A stretch of 64,000 bases of DNA from Methanolobus chelungpuianus. Lineage in GTDB: Archaea; Halobacteriota; Methanosarcinia; Methanosarcinales; Methanosarcinaceae. The notes beneath the pieces are model-generated. The model was not told where the DNA came from. It ran no database searches and saw only the letters and a program-made list of their open reading frames with translations. How positions within the stretch are numbered: the first letter of the stretch is position 1; the number at the start of each line of letters is the position of its first letter. The translations under genes were made by a program, and so were the position numbers. The DNA lies in contig NZ_JTEO01000004.1 in the NCBI RefSeq assembly GCF_024500045.1, forward strand, positions 186,001 through 250,000, written 5' to 3'. Below are positions 44,396-53,900 of the stretch, one piece after another.

Positions 44396-44914
44396 TTACT
44401 CCTTTCTGCGCTGGAACATGAATGCAAGTCCGAGAATTGCAGCTATTGGGAGCGCAACGGTCGGGAACTCTGGGATTTCCTCTATTTCGCCATCGTCTTC
44501 ATTAAAGCAGAACGTGACGTGGCTGATGTCCTTGTTTGCAGGTGCAACGAGTCCTTCATCGCCGGTTGCGCCATCAGGGTAATAGTATATGTAGGCCCCG
44601 CCGCCGGATTGCTCACTGCCTGCCTTCACAACCACTGCGCACACAGGGTATTCTGACTCCCAGTCGAAAGTTCCACCATTGCTGTTTAAGATTGTAATGT
44701 TATTTCCAGCATAAGCATATACGCCATCCATGCCATTCTCTTGATCCCATTCATCGATCTTATATGCAAAGTCGCTGTCGCAATCAGTCTGACTGCACTC
44801 GAATTCGGCGTTGCCGGAGGTCCAGTTCAGGATATGGACTGGTGTAATACTGGTTGCTGTTGCCAATGGCATGAGCGCCATAAGTATAAGCAACACTACT
44901 AATATTCTTTTCAT
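44396..44914 (-). CDS. Secreted protein with PEF-CTERM sorting signal
   Basis: 172 residues. The signal peptide (about 1-21) is followed by a distinct domain with a few cysteines (C-S-Q-T-D-C-D, Y-P-V-C-A-V, V-T-F-C-F). The C-terminus has the archaeal PEF-CTERM signal: I-P-E-F-P-T, a 16-18-residue hydrophobic segment and Q-R-R-K-E. An archaeosortase should cut and anchor it. The last 80 bp are almost identical at the DNA level to the end of the gene at 45489-46085. GGTGGTA precedes the ATG on the coding strand. The body resembles surface proteins of methanogens, but I do not know its ligand. Confidence 0.82.
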   Translation of the reverse strand: MKRILVVLLILMALMPLATATSITPVHILNWTSGNAEFECSQTDCDSDFAYKIDEWDQENGMDGVYAYAGNNITILNSNGGTFDWESEYPVCAVVVKAGSEQSGGGAYIYYYPDGATGDEGLVAPANKDISHVTFCFNEDDGEIEEIPEFPTVALPIAAILGLAFMFQRRKE

Positions 44915-45488
44915 TTCATACCACCTTTACGATCATTATTTCGGTCTTTTGATAAGACGTTCATCTATCAACCTTTCTTACTATTTATTATTTCCCTACT
45001 AATCGCTATCATCATACTCATAATGATGATTTCCTTCGTTTTAGGGAATTTATTCAAATCAATAATGCCACGTTCTTCGGAACTCAAGCTCCCGCTAATT
45101 CTTTTAATCGGCTGTTCTTATATAATCTCTATGGGCCACAAGGTCTCTATTGCATGCTGTCGAAACTACTTGCCTGTCTGGGGAATGGAACTTCAACACG
45201 GCCTGTCGGGTGGAATCTCACATCTACTCCGGAAAAATGATCGTGTTCTCCTAAAACGGCATTGTTGACGTGTACACGCAGTATTCTCATTATATCAGCG
45301 AATAAGACGATGGCGATGCAAAAGAGCACCGAAATCATTACTTTGTAAATGAGGTCCTTTTACGACTCTCATACTAAGACTAAAATAAGAACCTAAATTG
45401 ATATTACCTGTCCGGAGGACAATATCGTTCAGAGACACGGTGTAATGCCAAAAGCAAAAAAAAGAAAGAGGAACAGGGAGGAGTAAGC
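44915..45488. other. Intergenic region with a promoter-proximal inverted repeat
   Basis: 574 bp without a supported gene. Near the left side it has a TATA-like AAATAATAAATAG on the minus strand near 44985 and an inverted repeat at 45008-45030. The rest up to 45480 has short frames without ribosome sites; a run of A and T near 45440-45480 may be the end of the next transcript. Confidence 0.6.
45008..45030. promoter_or_regulatory. Inverted repeat upstream of a PEF-CTERM gene
   Basis: ATCATCAT (45008-45015) and ATGATGAT (45023-45030) form a perfect 8-bp inverted repeat with a 7-nt spacer. It lies about 15-25 nt upstream of the TATA-like sequence of the 44396-44914 gene. The 14-mer CTCATAATGATGAT at 45017-45030 occurs again at 46161-46174. 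Confidence 0.5.
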
Positions 45489-46085
45489 TTACTCCTTCCT
45501 GCGCTGGAACATGAATGCAAGTCCCAGTATTGCTGCGATTGGCAGTGCAAGTGTCGGGAACTCTGGGATTTCCTGAACTTCTCCATTCAATCCAAGCCAT
45601 ACGCTCTCAGGGTTTCCTGGAAGCCTGGTAACGTGCAGGACTACGGAATAGTCATTCACGTTCTTTGGAAGTACGCCGTCCCATTCCTGGCTCATCTGTA
45701 TCTTGATGTATTGTACAGTTCCCTGGTCGCCGCTTTCCCTGTCAACTGCTGTGAGCATTGCTCCGAATCCTGCATTGCCCTGTCCCTTGTCATCCTCAAC
45801 TACCCAGTCGACCTTCGGGTTGTCATCTGAGACACTTGCGATCTGGTCTGCCGGGATGTTGAGAAGCACTGTCTTCATAGAGACCTTTTCAGTGTTAGGC
45901 TCCATGACCTCAAGTTCTATTGTTTTGCTGACATCATCCACTGTGATCTTGATATCGATATCGCCGTCATAGTACTCATTGGCATCTTCTTCGGTCAAGT
46001 GGAATTCTGTTACTGCTGCACTAGCTGTCCCCACAATCATTAGCAGAAAAACTGCCATGATTAATGCAAGTTTCATATTTTTCAT
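45489..46085 (-). CDS. Secreted single-copy repeat-domain protein with PEF-CTERM signal
   Basis: 198 residues from the ATG at 46085, preceded by GGTGGTAC on the coding strand; upstream residues of the same frame are not signal-like. Signal peptide (about 1-24) precedes one copy of the domain repeated three times in each of the two large neighbours, recognisable by L-N-I-P-A-D-Q-I and S-Q-E-W-D-G-V-L-P. It ends with E-F-P-T-L-A-L-P-I and Q-R-R-K-E, the PEF-CTERM signal. Here the domain is directly attached to an anchor, which suggests that this is the anchoring or ancestral form and the larger proteins are expanded, unanchored versions. Confidence 0.85.
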   Translation of the reverse strand: MKNMKLALIMAVFLLMIVGTASAAVTEFHLTEEDANEYYDGDIDIKITVDDVSKTIELEVMEPNTEKVSMKTVLLNIPADQIASVSDDNPKVDWVVEDDKGQGNAGFGAMLTAVDRESGDQGTVQYIKIQMSQEWDGVLPKNVNDYSVVLHVTRLPGNPESVWLGLNGEVQEIPEFPTLALPIAAILGLAFMFQRRKE

Positions 46086-46158
46086 TGTACCACCATTTTT
46101 TATGTACAAGCCTAGAGTGGCCTCTTCAAGTATTTATATTTTATTGGCATTATAAAAA

Positions 46159-46179
46159 TGCTCATAATGATGATGAGCA
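46159..46179. promoter_or_regulatory. Inverted repeat upstream of the second PEF-CTERM gene
   Basis: TGCTCAT (46159-46165) and ATGAGCA (46173-46179) form a perfect 7-bp inverted repeat with a 7-nt spacer. It is just upstream of the minus-strand TATA-like AATATAAATACTT near 46128-46140. It shares the 14-mer at 46161-46174 with the site at 45017-45030. It also lies upstream of the divergent DUF362 gene. Confidence 0.5.
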
Positions 46180-46286
46180 CTTAAAGGCTCACTATATATT
46201 GTTTTCTACACTTTTGCTCTCCTATAATATTTACATCCAGCTAAATGCCGTAAAAAAGATTAGATACTCTGTCATTAGATGGACTT

Positions 46287-47408
46287 ATGGCCAGCAAAGT
46301 CTCCATTATACCCTGCACTGACTACTCCCTTGCCGCAGGGAGTGTCAGAGCCTCGGTCGATCTGATAGGCGGTCTCCTGCCTGTTATCCAAACTGGTGAC
46401 CGGGTGCTGCTCAAGCCCAACATCCTTGCCGCGCGCAGGCCGGAGAATGCCGTAACTACGCACCCTGCCATAGTTTCCGCAATGTGCGAGCTGGTGCGCG
46501 AGGCAGGAGGCATCCCTGTGATCGGCGACGGCGCTGGTATCGCCTGCCCGGGGGCAACTGCAGAGGCCTTTGCAGCATCAGGGATAGCTGCAGTGGCAGA
46601 GGAGCTGGATGTTGAGCTCATCAACTTCCAGACTGCAGGTTTTGAAAAAGTGGATGTTCCCCTCGCCATGCATTTCCCAAAGCTCTTTGTATCAAAGGCT
46701 GTGCTGGACGCGGATGTCATCATATCCCTGCCCAAGCTCAAGACCCATGAGCTCACCTACTATACGGGGGCTGTCAAGAACATGTTCGGAGCGCTGCCGC
46801 TCAAGCATCGTAAAGAGATGCACCTCCTTGCTGAGAGAAAACTGTTCGGGGAGGCGGTCATCGACCTTTACTCCGTTGCAAGGCCCCACCTTGCTGTAAT
46901 GGACGGTGTAGTCGGCATGGAAGGCAACGGTCCGTCGCACGGCAAGCCTGTGAACACAGGTGTTATAATGGCAGGTTATGACCCGGTTTCCCTGGATATT
47001 ACTGCATCCAGGCTGATAGGGCTTGACCCGATGGAGGTTCCCACTACAAGGGCGGCGCTTGAGAGGGGATTCGGTACTTGCGAGCCTGAAATTGTGGGAG
47101 CTCCGCTTGAAGGGGCATCGGTAAAGTACAAGCCTTCCAATGGTGGCATCCTGTTCAATGTCCCGACTTTCATCACCCGCATATTCGGAAGATACTATTC
47201 AGTCATGCCGGGCATTGATAATTCAAGGTGCATCCGGTGCGGGGCGTGTGTGAGTGCCTGTCCTGTTCATGCGATAGGGTACGAGGACGACAAATTAAGC
47301 ATTGATAAAGAACGATGCATCCTCTGTTACTGCTGCCGGGAAATGTGCCCTGAGGACGCGGTAGGATCCGAGCGTTCACTGCTTGCAAAAATACTTGCAA
47401 ACGCCTGA
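46287..47408 (+). CDS. DUF362 protein with C-terminal 2[4Fe-4S] ferredoxin domain
   Basis: 373 residues. The DUF362 part (about 1-290) has L-L-K-P-N-I, a T-H-P-A-I motif, G-D-G-A-G, L-P-K-L-K-T-H and G-M-E-G-N-G-P. Two ferredoxin clusters follow: C-I-R-C-G-A-C-V-S-A-C-P and C-I-L-C-Y-C-C-R-E-M-C-P. The family occurs widely in anaerobes and its reaction is unclear. The iron-sulfur pair suggests electron delivery to the N-terminal domain. It is divergent from the surface-protein gene with the shared inverted-repeat region between. Start has only a weak ribosome site. Confidence 0.88.
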   Translation: MASKVSIIPCTDYSLAAGSVRASVDLIGGLLPVIQTGDRVLLKPNILAARRPENAVTTHPAIVSAMCELVREAGGIPVIGDGAGIACPGATAEAFAASGIAAVAEELDVELINFQTAGFEKVDVPLAMHFPKLFVSKAVLDADVIISLPKLKTHELTYYTGAVKNMFGALPLKHRKEMHLLAERKLFGEAVIDLYSVARPHLAVMDGVVGMEGNGPSHGKPVNTGVIMAGYDPVSLDITASRLIGLDPMEVPTTRAALERGFGTCEPEIVGAPLEGASVKYKPSNGGILFNVPTFITRIFGRYYSVMPGIDNSRCIRCGACVSACPVHAIGYEDDKLSIDKERCILCYCCREMCPEDAVGSERSLLAKILANA

Positions 47409-47434
47409 CATGCGGAACAAAAAAGAACGCCAGC

Positions 47435-48916
47435 TCAGAGCTGGCATATCTCGCTCCTGCGCAGCCAGTCGATATCGGACTGGTACAGGAGGCGCAGGTC
47501 CTTAAGTCCCAGTTTCAGCATGGCCAGCCGGCTCACGCCAAGACCCCATGCCAGTACCGGGTATTTGATCCCCAGTGGGTATGTCACTTCTTTTCGGAAC
47601 ACGCCTGCTCCTCCAAGCTCGACCCACCCAAGCCCGTCCACATAGACCTCGGGCTCGACACTGGGCTCCGTGTACGGGAAGTAACCGGGCCTGAAGCGCA
47701 CATCCTCGAATCCCATCCTGTGATAGAACTCTTTCAGGCAGCCCAGCAGGTTAGCAAAGGACATGTCCTTGTCCATCACGACGCCTTCAAGCTGCTCGAA
47801 CTCGGGGGTGTGGGTGGGGTCGATGGTCTCACGGCGGTAGGCCCTGTCGATGGAGAAGGCTTTCACCGGGGGCTCGGGGTTGTCTGCCAGATACCTGATG
47901 GTCAGGGCTGTGGTGTGTGTCCTCAAAACATTCCTGCAGGCTATCTCCTCGCTCCAGGTCCCTCCCCAGCCGGTTGAATCGGTATCTCCGCCGTACTCGT
48001 GCATGGCGCAGACATTATCCTTGTATTCCCCCGGAAGTTCCGAAGTGCTTGAAAGGTGGAATGTGTCCTGCATCTCCCTTGCAGGGTGATCCTGGGGCTG
48101 GAAGAGCGAGTCGAAGTTCCAGAAAGAGCTTTGAACTACCTCTCCCTTTATCTCGGTGAATCCCATATCCAAGAAGATGCGCCGCATCTGGTCTATCAGG
48201 CGCTGGTATGGATGGGATTTTGCTCCGTAGACCGGTTTTGGCTTAGTGTGGATGTTGTAGGGCCTGAACTTCAGATCCTTCCACTGCCCGCTCTTGAGCA
48301 TCTCCGAGCTGATCTGGGCAACCTCTTCCTCTATGACGATGCCTGAGGCGACAAGCTCAAGTCCCTGGGCAGTGATGCTGACAGAACGGTGTTTGTCCTC
48401 TTTCCTGACCGCCAGTTTGCGCTTGAGCAGGTCTGCGATGGTTCCCGCATCCGCCTCAAGTTCTCCCGGGGTTCTTGCCTGGCCATTGAACTTTGCCAGT
48501 GCCTGCTCGTCCTTTCCTGTTACCGCCTTTCCGGTGGGGACGACTACACCATCCTCGATGTTTGCCCAGCCTTTGCGGCGCAGCCATCCTGTGGCTATCC
48601 CTGCCACTTCCGGGGAGAACATCTGCTTGAGATCCTGCATGGGTGTAGGTCCTGAGATACCCTCAATGACCATCCTTTCCGGAAGCCCTTCGGAAGCATA
48701 TTTCCTGCCTTCATCAGTAAGCTCATAGTTCTCGGTGACAGTCTCGTCAACTTCTGCAAGCCCTTTCTCCTCCAGCAGGAAAGCCGCCTGCATTGCAGTC
48801 TCGACCTTCATTCCCGCTTTTCCGGCAAGCTCTCCGGGGCTCGCCTTACCAAGCCTCTCAAGTGAGATTAGCACATTCTTTTCATTAGATGTGATATTGT
48901 ATTTAGGGGTCATCAA
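47435..48916 (-). CDS. pheS: Phenylalanyl-tRNA synthetase alpha subunit
   Basis: 493 residues, archaeal-type. The N-terminal part (1-200) holds winged-helix modules ([10 protein letters not shown]). The catalytic core has motif 2 region F-R-x-E-(T/x)-D-x-T-H-x-x-E-F as [13 protein letters not shown], then G-G-A-G-V-F-R and [11 protein letters not shown] near the end. With PheT it charges tRNA-Phe. pheT is not next to it. The gene is 6 nt downstream of trpS on the same strand, so the two are likely cotranscribed. Confidence 0.96.
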   Translation of the reverse strand: MMTPKYNITSNEKNVLISLERLGKASPGELAGKAGMKVETAMQAAFLLEEKGLAEVDETVTENYELTDEGRKYASEGLPERMVIEGISGPTPMQDLKQMFSPEVAGIATGWLRRKGWANIEDGVVVPTGKAVTGKDEQALAKFNGQARTPGELEADAGTIADLLKRKLAVRKEDKHRSVSITAQGLELVASGIVIEEEVAQISSEMLKSGQWKDLKFRPYNIHTKPKPVYGAKSHPYQRLIDQMRRIFLDMGFTEIKGEVVQSSFWNFDSLFQPQDHPAREMQDTFHLSSTSELPGEYKDNVCAMHEYGGDTDSTGWGGTWSEEIACRNVLRTHTTALTIRYLADNPEPPVKAFSIDRAYRRETIDPTHTPEFEQLEGVVMDKDMSFANLLGCLKEFYHRMGFEDVRFRPGYFPYTEPSVEPEVYVDGLGWVELGGAGVFRKEVTYPLGIKYPVLAWGLGVSRLAMLKLGLKDLRLLYQSDIDWLRRSEICQL

Positions 48917-48922
48917 AACGCC

Positions 48923-50230
48923 TCATTTCCTCTTTAATCCGTACTCATCAAGCCTGTCCTTTGCCTGTTCGCGCAGTTCCTGGTGCTGCCTGAGGAACTT
49001 CTCCATCCTTTCGGCAGCAAGAGCCTTGCACTTGCCACAAACCTTCTGTCCGCCCACACATTCGCTGTATATTTGGGCAAGCTCCTCCTCATCCTCTACC
49101 AGGTGGAACATGAGCAGTTCATAAACAGAGCACTTACCTGGCTCTCCGCCAAGCTGCTTCTGCTCCTCAAGGGTCATCCGGCCGCCTGTCTTTGCCCTCT
49201 TGACCTTCTTTGCGGCCTCCTTCGGGTCCTCTGTGAGTGAGATGTAACTTTCGGGAACGCTGCTTGACATCTTCCCGCCCTGCAGTCCGGACATGAACCT
49301 GTGGTATGTGGAACAGGGGGGCACGAATGCGTACCCGCCAGACTCAAGCTCTACTTCCCTGACGATCCTGAGCAGCTCCTCGAAATCATCACAGTCCTGG
49401 ACATCAAGATGCCCCTCGAACAGTTTTGACCTGCCGGGGATGCGCTCCTGAAGTTCCTTCATGGCATCCGGCGGTGCAGTCTTGCTCCTTATGCTGAAGT
49501 ATCCCCTGCCGTCCTTATCCTCGCGCCTTTCTATCTTTAGCATGTTCATCTTGTTGCCCAGTCCTCTGGTCAGGCGGATGTGGGGGTCCTGGTCCGCACC
49601 CACAGGGATCACCGTGGGTTTTGGCCCGCCGTACTCTTCCAGCTGGGGATGCAGTATGTCCGCACTCTGGGTCACGGCACTGAGCATATGGGAGACACTT
49701 GTCTCTCCCGTGAACCCATATATGGCACTAAGTTCCGAGAAATTGGCCTTTGCTCCGAGCTCGAATGCCAGGTCCTTTACCTTCTGTGAGCCGGACTGGA
49801 AATATATATGTCCCTTTTGTTCGAAGCCAAGGGCTATAAGACTGATAATGTATTCTTCGATACCGATATCCCTGCATCTTTCCCAGGGGATGCCCCTGAC
49901 CGCATGTGCCTCCCTGTCTGCGATGCCGACAAACGCATCAGCTCCCTGCTGCTGGTGCCATATTATCTCTTCCATCACCATCTTGTGCCCGAGGTGTATC
50001 TTGCCCGAGGGCATAAATCCGCTCATGACGGAAAAAGGTTTTTTGTTGTTCATTGCATCGGCTATCAGGTCATAATCGCGATGACCGAAAATGATCTTTC
50101 TGCGCATGTACCTGTGCGGATTGGGGATTTCCGGAAGCACATCCTCAAAAGGCAATATCCCGAACTCTTCGAACAGCTTGGAATAGTCCTCTATGAGCAG
50201 TGCGCTCCACGGGTCGATCTTCATGTTCAT
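48923..50230 (-). CDS. trpS: Tryptophanyl-tRNA synthetase
   Basis: 435 residues, class I. The HIGH-type motif is P-S-G-K-I-H-L-G-H, and the K-M-S-S-S loop is complete. V-G-A-D-Q-D-P-H and G-L-Q-G-G are family marks, and residues 1-80 form the archaeal/eukaryal N-terminal extension. It charges tRNA-Trp. The C-terminal region has C-G-x-C-K near residue 392, probably a structural metal site. It starts before pheS and may share its transcript. Confidence 0.95.
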   Translation of the reverse strand: MNMKIDPWSALLIEDYSKLFEEFGILPFEDVLPEIPNPHRYMRRKIIFGHRDYDLIADAMNNKKPFSVMSGFMPSGKIHLGHKMVMEEIIWHQQQGADAFVGIADREAHAVRGIPWERCRDIGIEEYIISLIALGFEQKGHIYFQSGSQKVKDLAFELGAKANFSELSAIYGFTGETSVSHMLSAVTQSADILHPQLEEYGGPKPTVIPVGADQDPHIRLTRGLGNKMNMLKIERREDKDGRGYFSIRSKTAPPDAMKELQERIPGRSKLFEGHLDVQDCDDFEELLRIVREVELESGGYAFVPPCSTYHRFMSGLQGGKMSSSVPESYISLTEDPKEAAKKVKRAKTGGRMTLEEQKQLGGEPGKCSVYELLMFHLVEDEEELAQIYSECVGGQKVCGKCKALAAERMEKFLRQHQELREQAKDRLDEYGLKRK

Positions 50231-50368
50231 TTGAGACCTCTTTATATCGAATGGTCAAACCGGAGCACTCGTTATCATATATGCCTGTCGCATAAAATTG
50301 TTAGTAAAAATACTTAGTGATATGTAAATGTTATTATCGGTACACAGGGCTACGGCGAGCAGCCTGCG

Positions 50369-51613
50369 TTACAGGTCCAGCAGTTTCCTGTCGTACGGCT
50401 TCGATGCTCCCTCAGGTATCCTGTCCACGAGTTCAAGGTACTGTTTTTCCTGCATGAGGCAGGTGCTGCGCTGTCCCCTGAAGGTTTTGTCCTTGCGTAT
50501 GCTGTCCCAGATATCCTTCATGCTGTTCTCTGTGATGTTCCCGTAGCTGAAAGGAATATAGGGGCAGGGTTTTACAGCGCCGTCCACGCAGACATGCAGC
50601 CATCTCTGTCCTGCCATGCAGCCAAGCATCTTGCCCTCGAAATAGGAATTTGCAAAAATACGGGGCCCTTTTCCGGTGGAATTGATGCGATGGTACATGT
50701 CAAGGACCTTCCTCCTGTCCTCCTCCCTGATGACGGCATCGCCCTGCTTCTTAGGGACGGATTCCCACAGGGAGAATTCATGCACCCCGAGTTGCCTTGC
50801 AAGCTCATACATGGCAGGCAGTTCCTCTATGTTCTTCGGAGAAACGTGTGTCGCCATGGTGACAAGCAGGCCTGCCTCAAGCCCCATTCTCATGGCGTTG
50901 GTTGCCATCTTAAAGGCACCGTCGAGACGGCGTACAGAATCATGTTTTGCCGGGTTGGTGGAATACAGGCTCACAAGCAGGTTGTGCAGTCCCGCTTCCT
51001 TGAGCCTTCTCGCGTTATCGGGAGTCATCTCGGTGCCGGGGGTGTACATATTGACAATGGCGCGCTCCTTGTCCACATACTTGATGAGCTCGTATATATC
51101 TTCCCGCAGCATGGGATCGCCCTCAGTGAACACTATGACCATTGCTCCCATATCCAGGACCTCGTCTATGGCATGCTTGATAGTATCGATGTCCAGGTCA
51201 CCTTCACCGCCGCTTACCACACAGTGCTCGCACTTGCATCTGCACTGGCGTGTGATCTCAAAAGAAACCGTTTCCGGGATGTATCTTCCAAGGGCTATCT
51301 GTGTTTCGGCTATGAGAAGCCTCTTGAAAGCTTTGCTGGGGATAGGGGGGAGCCATGTGGAAGCCACGACATGGTCCTTTGTAACAAGGGCCGGCCTTTC
51401 CTCTTTGAGCCTCTCGTTGATCCTGCTCAGAAAAGGAGCGCACGCCTTATGAAGGCCCCCGGTGGCTTTCAACTGGATAAAATCATCTTTCTTATCCATT
51501 CTGATGGAAAGCCCCGGTATCGAGAGTAAATTGATGTTCTCATCCTGTGAGTCTTTGTGATCCGCTTTCATCGGTTTTTGTCCTGCCATTGAATATCTCT
51601 GCGGAGAAGACAT
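50369..51613 (-). CDS. Radical SAM protein with SPASM-like C-terminus
   Basis: 414 residues. The radical SAM core has C-R-C-K-C-E-H-C (CxxxCxxC: cysteines 1, 5 and 8 of the motif with an extra one between), followed by G-E-G-D and T-E-G-D-P (the G-G-E-P-type element). Additional cysteines at the C-terminus (C-M-A-G-Q-R, C-V-D-G, K-P-C-P-Y and a final C-L) fit an auxiliary SPASM-like cluster. This group modifies peptides or makes cofactors such as heme precursors; the substrate is unknown. The N-terminal 100 residues are an unusual leading domain. The start overlaps the KaiC-like gene by 74 nt (32 nt if the ATG at 51571 is used), so translation is coupled. Confidence 0.85.
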   Translation of the reverse strand: MSSPQRYSMAGQKPMKADHKDSQDENINLLSIPGLSIRMDKKDDFIQLKATGGLHKACAPFLSRINERLKEERPALVTKDHVVASTWLPPIPSKAFKRLLIAETQIALGRYIPETVSFEITRQCRCKCEHCVVSGGEGDLDIDTIKHAIDEVLDMGAMVIVFTEGDPMLREDIYELIKYVDKERAIVNMYTPGTEMTPDNARRLKEAGLHNLLVSLYSTNPAKHDSVRRLDGAFKMATNAMRMGLEAGLLVTMATHVSPKNIEELPAMYELARQLGVHEFSLWESVPKKQGDAVIREEDRRKVLDMYHRINSTGKGPRIFANSYFEGKMLGCMAGQRWLHVCVDGAVKPCPYIPFSYGNITENSMKDIWDSIRKDKTFRGQRSTCLMQEKQYLELVDRIPEGASKPYDRKLLDL

Positions 51614-52355
51614 CTGCTTCCTTGCCTATGACTGACTGTGTCGGGTATACTATGATGCCATGATCTGTCATAACATAAGGGCGTAACACCTCGTCGTGCT
51701 TGGTGCCCCGCATCTTGAGTATCTCGACAGACCTGATCCTTTCTCCGCCAATCCTGAATACCTTAAGGCAAATAACACCTTCGGCAAGATATTCCTCCAC
51801 ACTGAAATGTTCAGGATCATTATTAAGTTCGCTTGTTATCAGGGTGGTACAGTCAAAGCTCTCGATGTTCTTGATGAATTCAAGGATGATGTACCTGACA
51901 TTGACAGGGTCGGGTGTGATCTTGAGCGAGGTCATGGAATCAATAAAAAGGCGCCTGGCCCCTATTTCCCTGATGCTTGCATATATCTGCCGTAGGACAG
52001 CCTCAATGGTGCTTGTGTCGGTATCACTTCCAGGGTCAGCGTCCTGGTTCTTCTTGATGTACCTCTCATAGGCAATGGGATCCACCCTGACTATCCGCAG
52101 CTTGTCTTCCTTTACAAGCCTCTCGAGGTCCCATCCATGCCTCCACATATTGCGCATGATGCGTGCGGGCGATTCCTCGAATGTGATGTAGATGCCGTTT
52201 TCTCCGTATCTTGTAATGCCTTCATAGAGGTACTGCGCTCCGAAAGTGGATTTCCCGGCCCCGGGCCCTCCTATCAGGAGGATCACGTCGTTCTCTATGA
52301 AGCCGCCCTCGATGAGCTGGTCAAATCCGGGTATTCCCGTGGGTATGCGAGCCAT
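51540..52355 (-). CDS. KaiC-like RecA-fold ATPase
   Basis: 271 residues, single-domain KaiC/RadA-like ATPase. Walker A G-G-P-G-A-G-K-S-T is near residue 29-37, and the Walker B region R-R-L-F-I-D-S-M-T-S is near 138. R-I-P-T-G-I-P-G-F-D at the N-terminus is the family signature. Such proteins form hexamers and in archaea can control signalling or gene expression. It is translated just upstream of the radical SAM gene with overlap, which suggests a joint function. No KaiB or sensor is adjacent. Confidence 0.88.
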   Translation of the reverse strand: MARIPTGIPGFDQLIEGGFIENDVILLIGGPGAGKSTFGAQYLYEGITRYGENGIYITFEESPARIMRNMWRHGWDLERLVKEDKLRIVRVDPIAYERYIKKNQDADPGSDTDTSTIEAVLRQIYASIREIGARRLFIDSMTSLKITPDPVNVRYIILEFIKNIESFDCTTLITSELNNDPEHFSVEEYLAEGVICLKVFRIGGERIRSVEILKMRGTKHDEVLRPYVMTDHGIIVYPTQSVIGKEADVFSAEIFNGRTKTDESGSQRLTG

Positions 52356-52516
52356 TCAAAACCTCAGTGCAAAGCTAGGATCTATATTATATTTACAGGC
52401 ATTATATAATATAACCTGTTCCTTGCTATGAGAAAAATCAGAACAATCACAAGTAATTAACAACAGTAAAATAAAACAGGTGGATCAGATATAGATCTGA
52501 TCCGGGTGGTGTGCCT

Positions 52517-53125
52517 TTATACCTTCTCTGCGAAGGCCAGGGTACCGCTTAAGCGTTTGACCTTTATCTTCACTGTCTGGCCCTTTGCGGCACCAGGCAC
52601 GAAGACTGTGTACTTATCCACCTTGGCAATGCCGTCGCCTTTGGAGCCGACTGCATCGATATGGACCTCGTATTCCTTGCCCTCTTCGATGGCATCCTGT
52701 TTGACCGGCGCTGTGCTGCGTCTCTTCTTCACGGGCCTGTGGGCGCCGCATGCAGAGCATTTCAGTACGAGCACTCTTTCCATCTTGGTGAGCTGTGTGT
52801 CAGGCCTTGAGCATTCAGAGCACATGACAAATTCTTCAACATAGGCATTTATATTGGACTGTATCTGATCCTTTGAGAACCTTCCCTGGAATATAGCCCT
52901 CATGCCTTCGATCTTGCCCGCCGTACCCATCTCACGCGTGAGGTATTTCATCACATGATCGGGTTCCCTGTTAAGGACATCCGCTATGTTGAGGAAATTG
53001 TCCAGGATCGTGGTCTTGCCTTCCATCATTATCCTGGGCTCCGGGATCACGAAACGGGCATCCGTGGTCTCCTTGTCTGGCAGGTTATCTATCGCACGGT
53101 CCAAAAGCGCTTCGTAATCTTTCAT
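52517..53125 (-). CDS. Translation initiation factor aIF2 beta with C-terminal TRAM domain
   Basis: 202 residues. Residues 1-138 are aIF2-beta: an N-terminal alpha/beta domain with R-F-V-I-P and N-F-x-x-I-A and a zinc ribbon (C-S-E-C and C-S-A-C). Residues about 143-202 form a TRAM domain ([16 protein letters not shown]), normally an RNA-binding module of RNA methyltransferases. aIF2 brings initiator tRNA to the ribosome. The fusion adds RNA-binding capacity to the beta subunit. It is placed close to rpl10e. Confidence 0.93.
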   Translation of the reverse strand: MKDYEALLDRAIDNLPDKETTDARFVIPEPRIMMEGKTTILDNFLNIADVLNREPDHVMKYLTREMGTAGKIEGMRAIFQGRFSKDQIQSNINAYVEEFVMCSECSRPDTQLTKMERVLVLKCSACGAHRPVKKRRSTAPVKQDAIEEGKEYEVHIDAVGSKGDGIAKVDKYTVFVPGAAKGQTVKIKVKRLSGTLAFAEKV

Positions 53126-53149
53126 ATCATCACTCCCAAAGTCAACACT

Positions 53150-53668
53150 TTACTGTACAAGCTCCAGTCCCTGGTCAATGGTGATCCTGACAGGGGTTGG
53201 CAGCTTGTGTCCCGCCTTTCTGAGTGCATCCTTTGCTGTTGCAAAGTTCTCTTTGTTGACTGAGATGGTAAATATCTTCTGGCCAGCGGAAACCCTTGCT
53301 GCGGTTCCTACGTTCTTGCCGAAAGCACCACGCATACCACTGGATACACGGTCTGCACCTGCTCCGGTTGCCTGCTTGTTCTCCCTGAGTACCTCGTGCG
53401 GATAGACTCTCAGCTTGAGGTGGTATCCTGTACGTCCGGCTGCCGCCGTGATAGCCTTGTTGGCAGTGATACGTGCAGCTTCAAGGGCTGTGTGGCGTAT
53501 CTGGCACCTTTCGTCGACCACGAGTGAAAGCTTGACCGGGAAATCTGTTGTCTTGTTACCCATGTCGTAGTGGATGACCTGGCTTCCAGGCACACCACCC
53601 ATATATTTCCTTCTTGTGAATGAACGCTGTCTCACGTTCCTGTACATACTTCCTGGTTTTCTTACCAT
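53150..53668 (-). CDS. rpl10e: Ribosomal protein L10e/uL16
   Basis: 172 residues, archaeal L10e. The start M-V-R-K-P, the central [13 protein letters not shown] and the [12 protein letters not shown] and G-M-R-G-A-F-G-K motifs match the family. It is a core large-subunit protein. An AAGGAGAC ribosome site precedes the ATG. A strong minus-strand TATA (CTTATAAAG, near 53828-53836) lies about 160 nt upstream, so the transcript likely has a leader of about 135 nt, unusually long for an archaeon. aIF2-beta follows by 24 nt. Confidence 0.96.
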   Translation of the reverse strand: MVRKPGSMYRNVRQRSFTRRKYMGGVPGSQVIHYDMGNKTTDFPVKLSLVVDERCQIRHTALEAARITANKAITAAAGRTGYHLKLRVYPHEVLRENKQATGAGADRVSSGMRGAFGKNVGTAARVSAGQKIFTISVNKENFATAKDALRKAGHKLPTPVRITIDQGLELVQ

Positions 53669-53900
53669 GAGTTTAAGTCTCCTTGGATTGATTATTGGGA
53701 TAGGTCACTATCAATTTCAGTTCTAATCCGTTCCTAATTGATATATCCGTATATGAATTTGTTGATATCGTTAATTATCCGTCGGACACGATTTCATCTG
53801 GATGGTTCTTCTCCTACTACTTAGGACTTTATAAGCCTTATTGTACTTCTCACCCGTGTCCATTCCACTTGGACCAGCCTGTACTTTCGCCCCTGCATAC
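53669..53900. promoter_or_regulatory. Long leader and promoter of rpl10e
   Basis: A 232-bp gap with a minus-strand TATA near 53828-53836 and no supported gene. The predicted leader is long for an archaeal ribosomal-protein gene, which could allow a protein-binding or autoregulatory site; no clear hairpin was found by eye. Confidence 0.4.

Noticed and set aside
50594-51529. Plus-strand frame of 311 codons over the radical SAM gene
   Set aside because: Antisense shadow; the minus strand has the CxxxCxxC motif and family residues.
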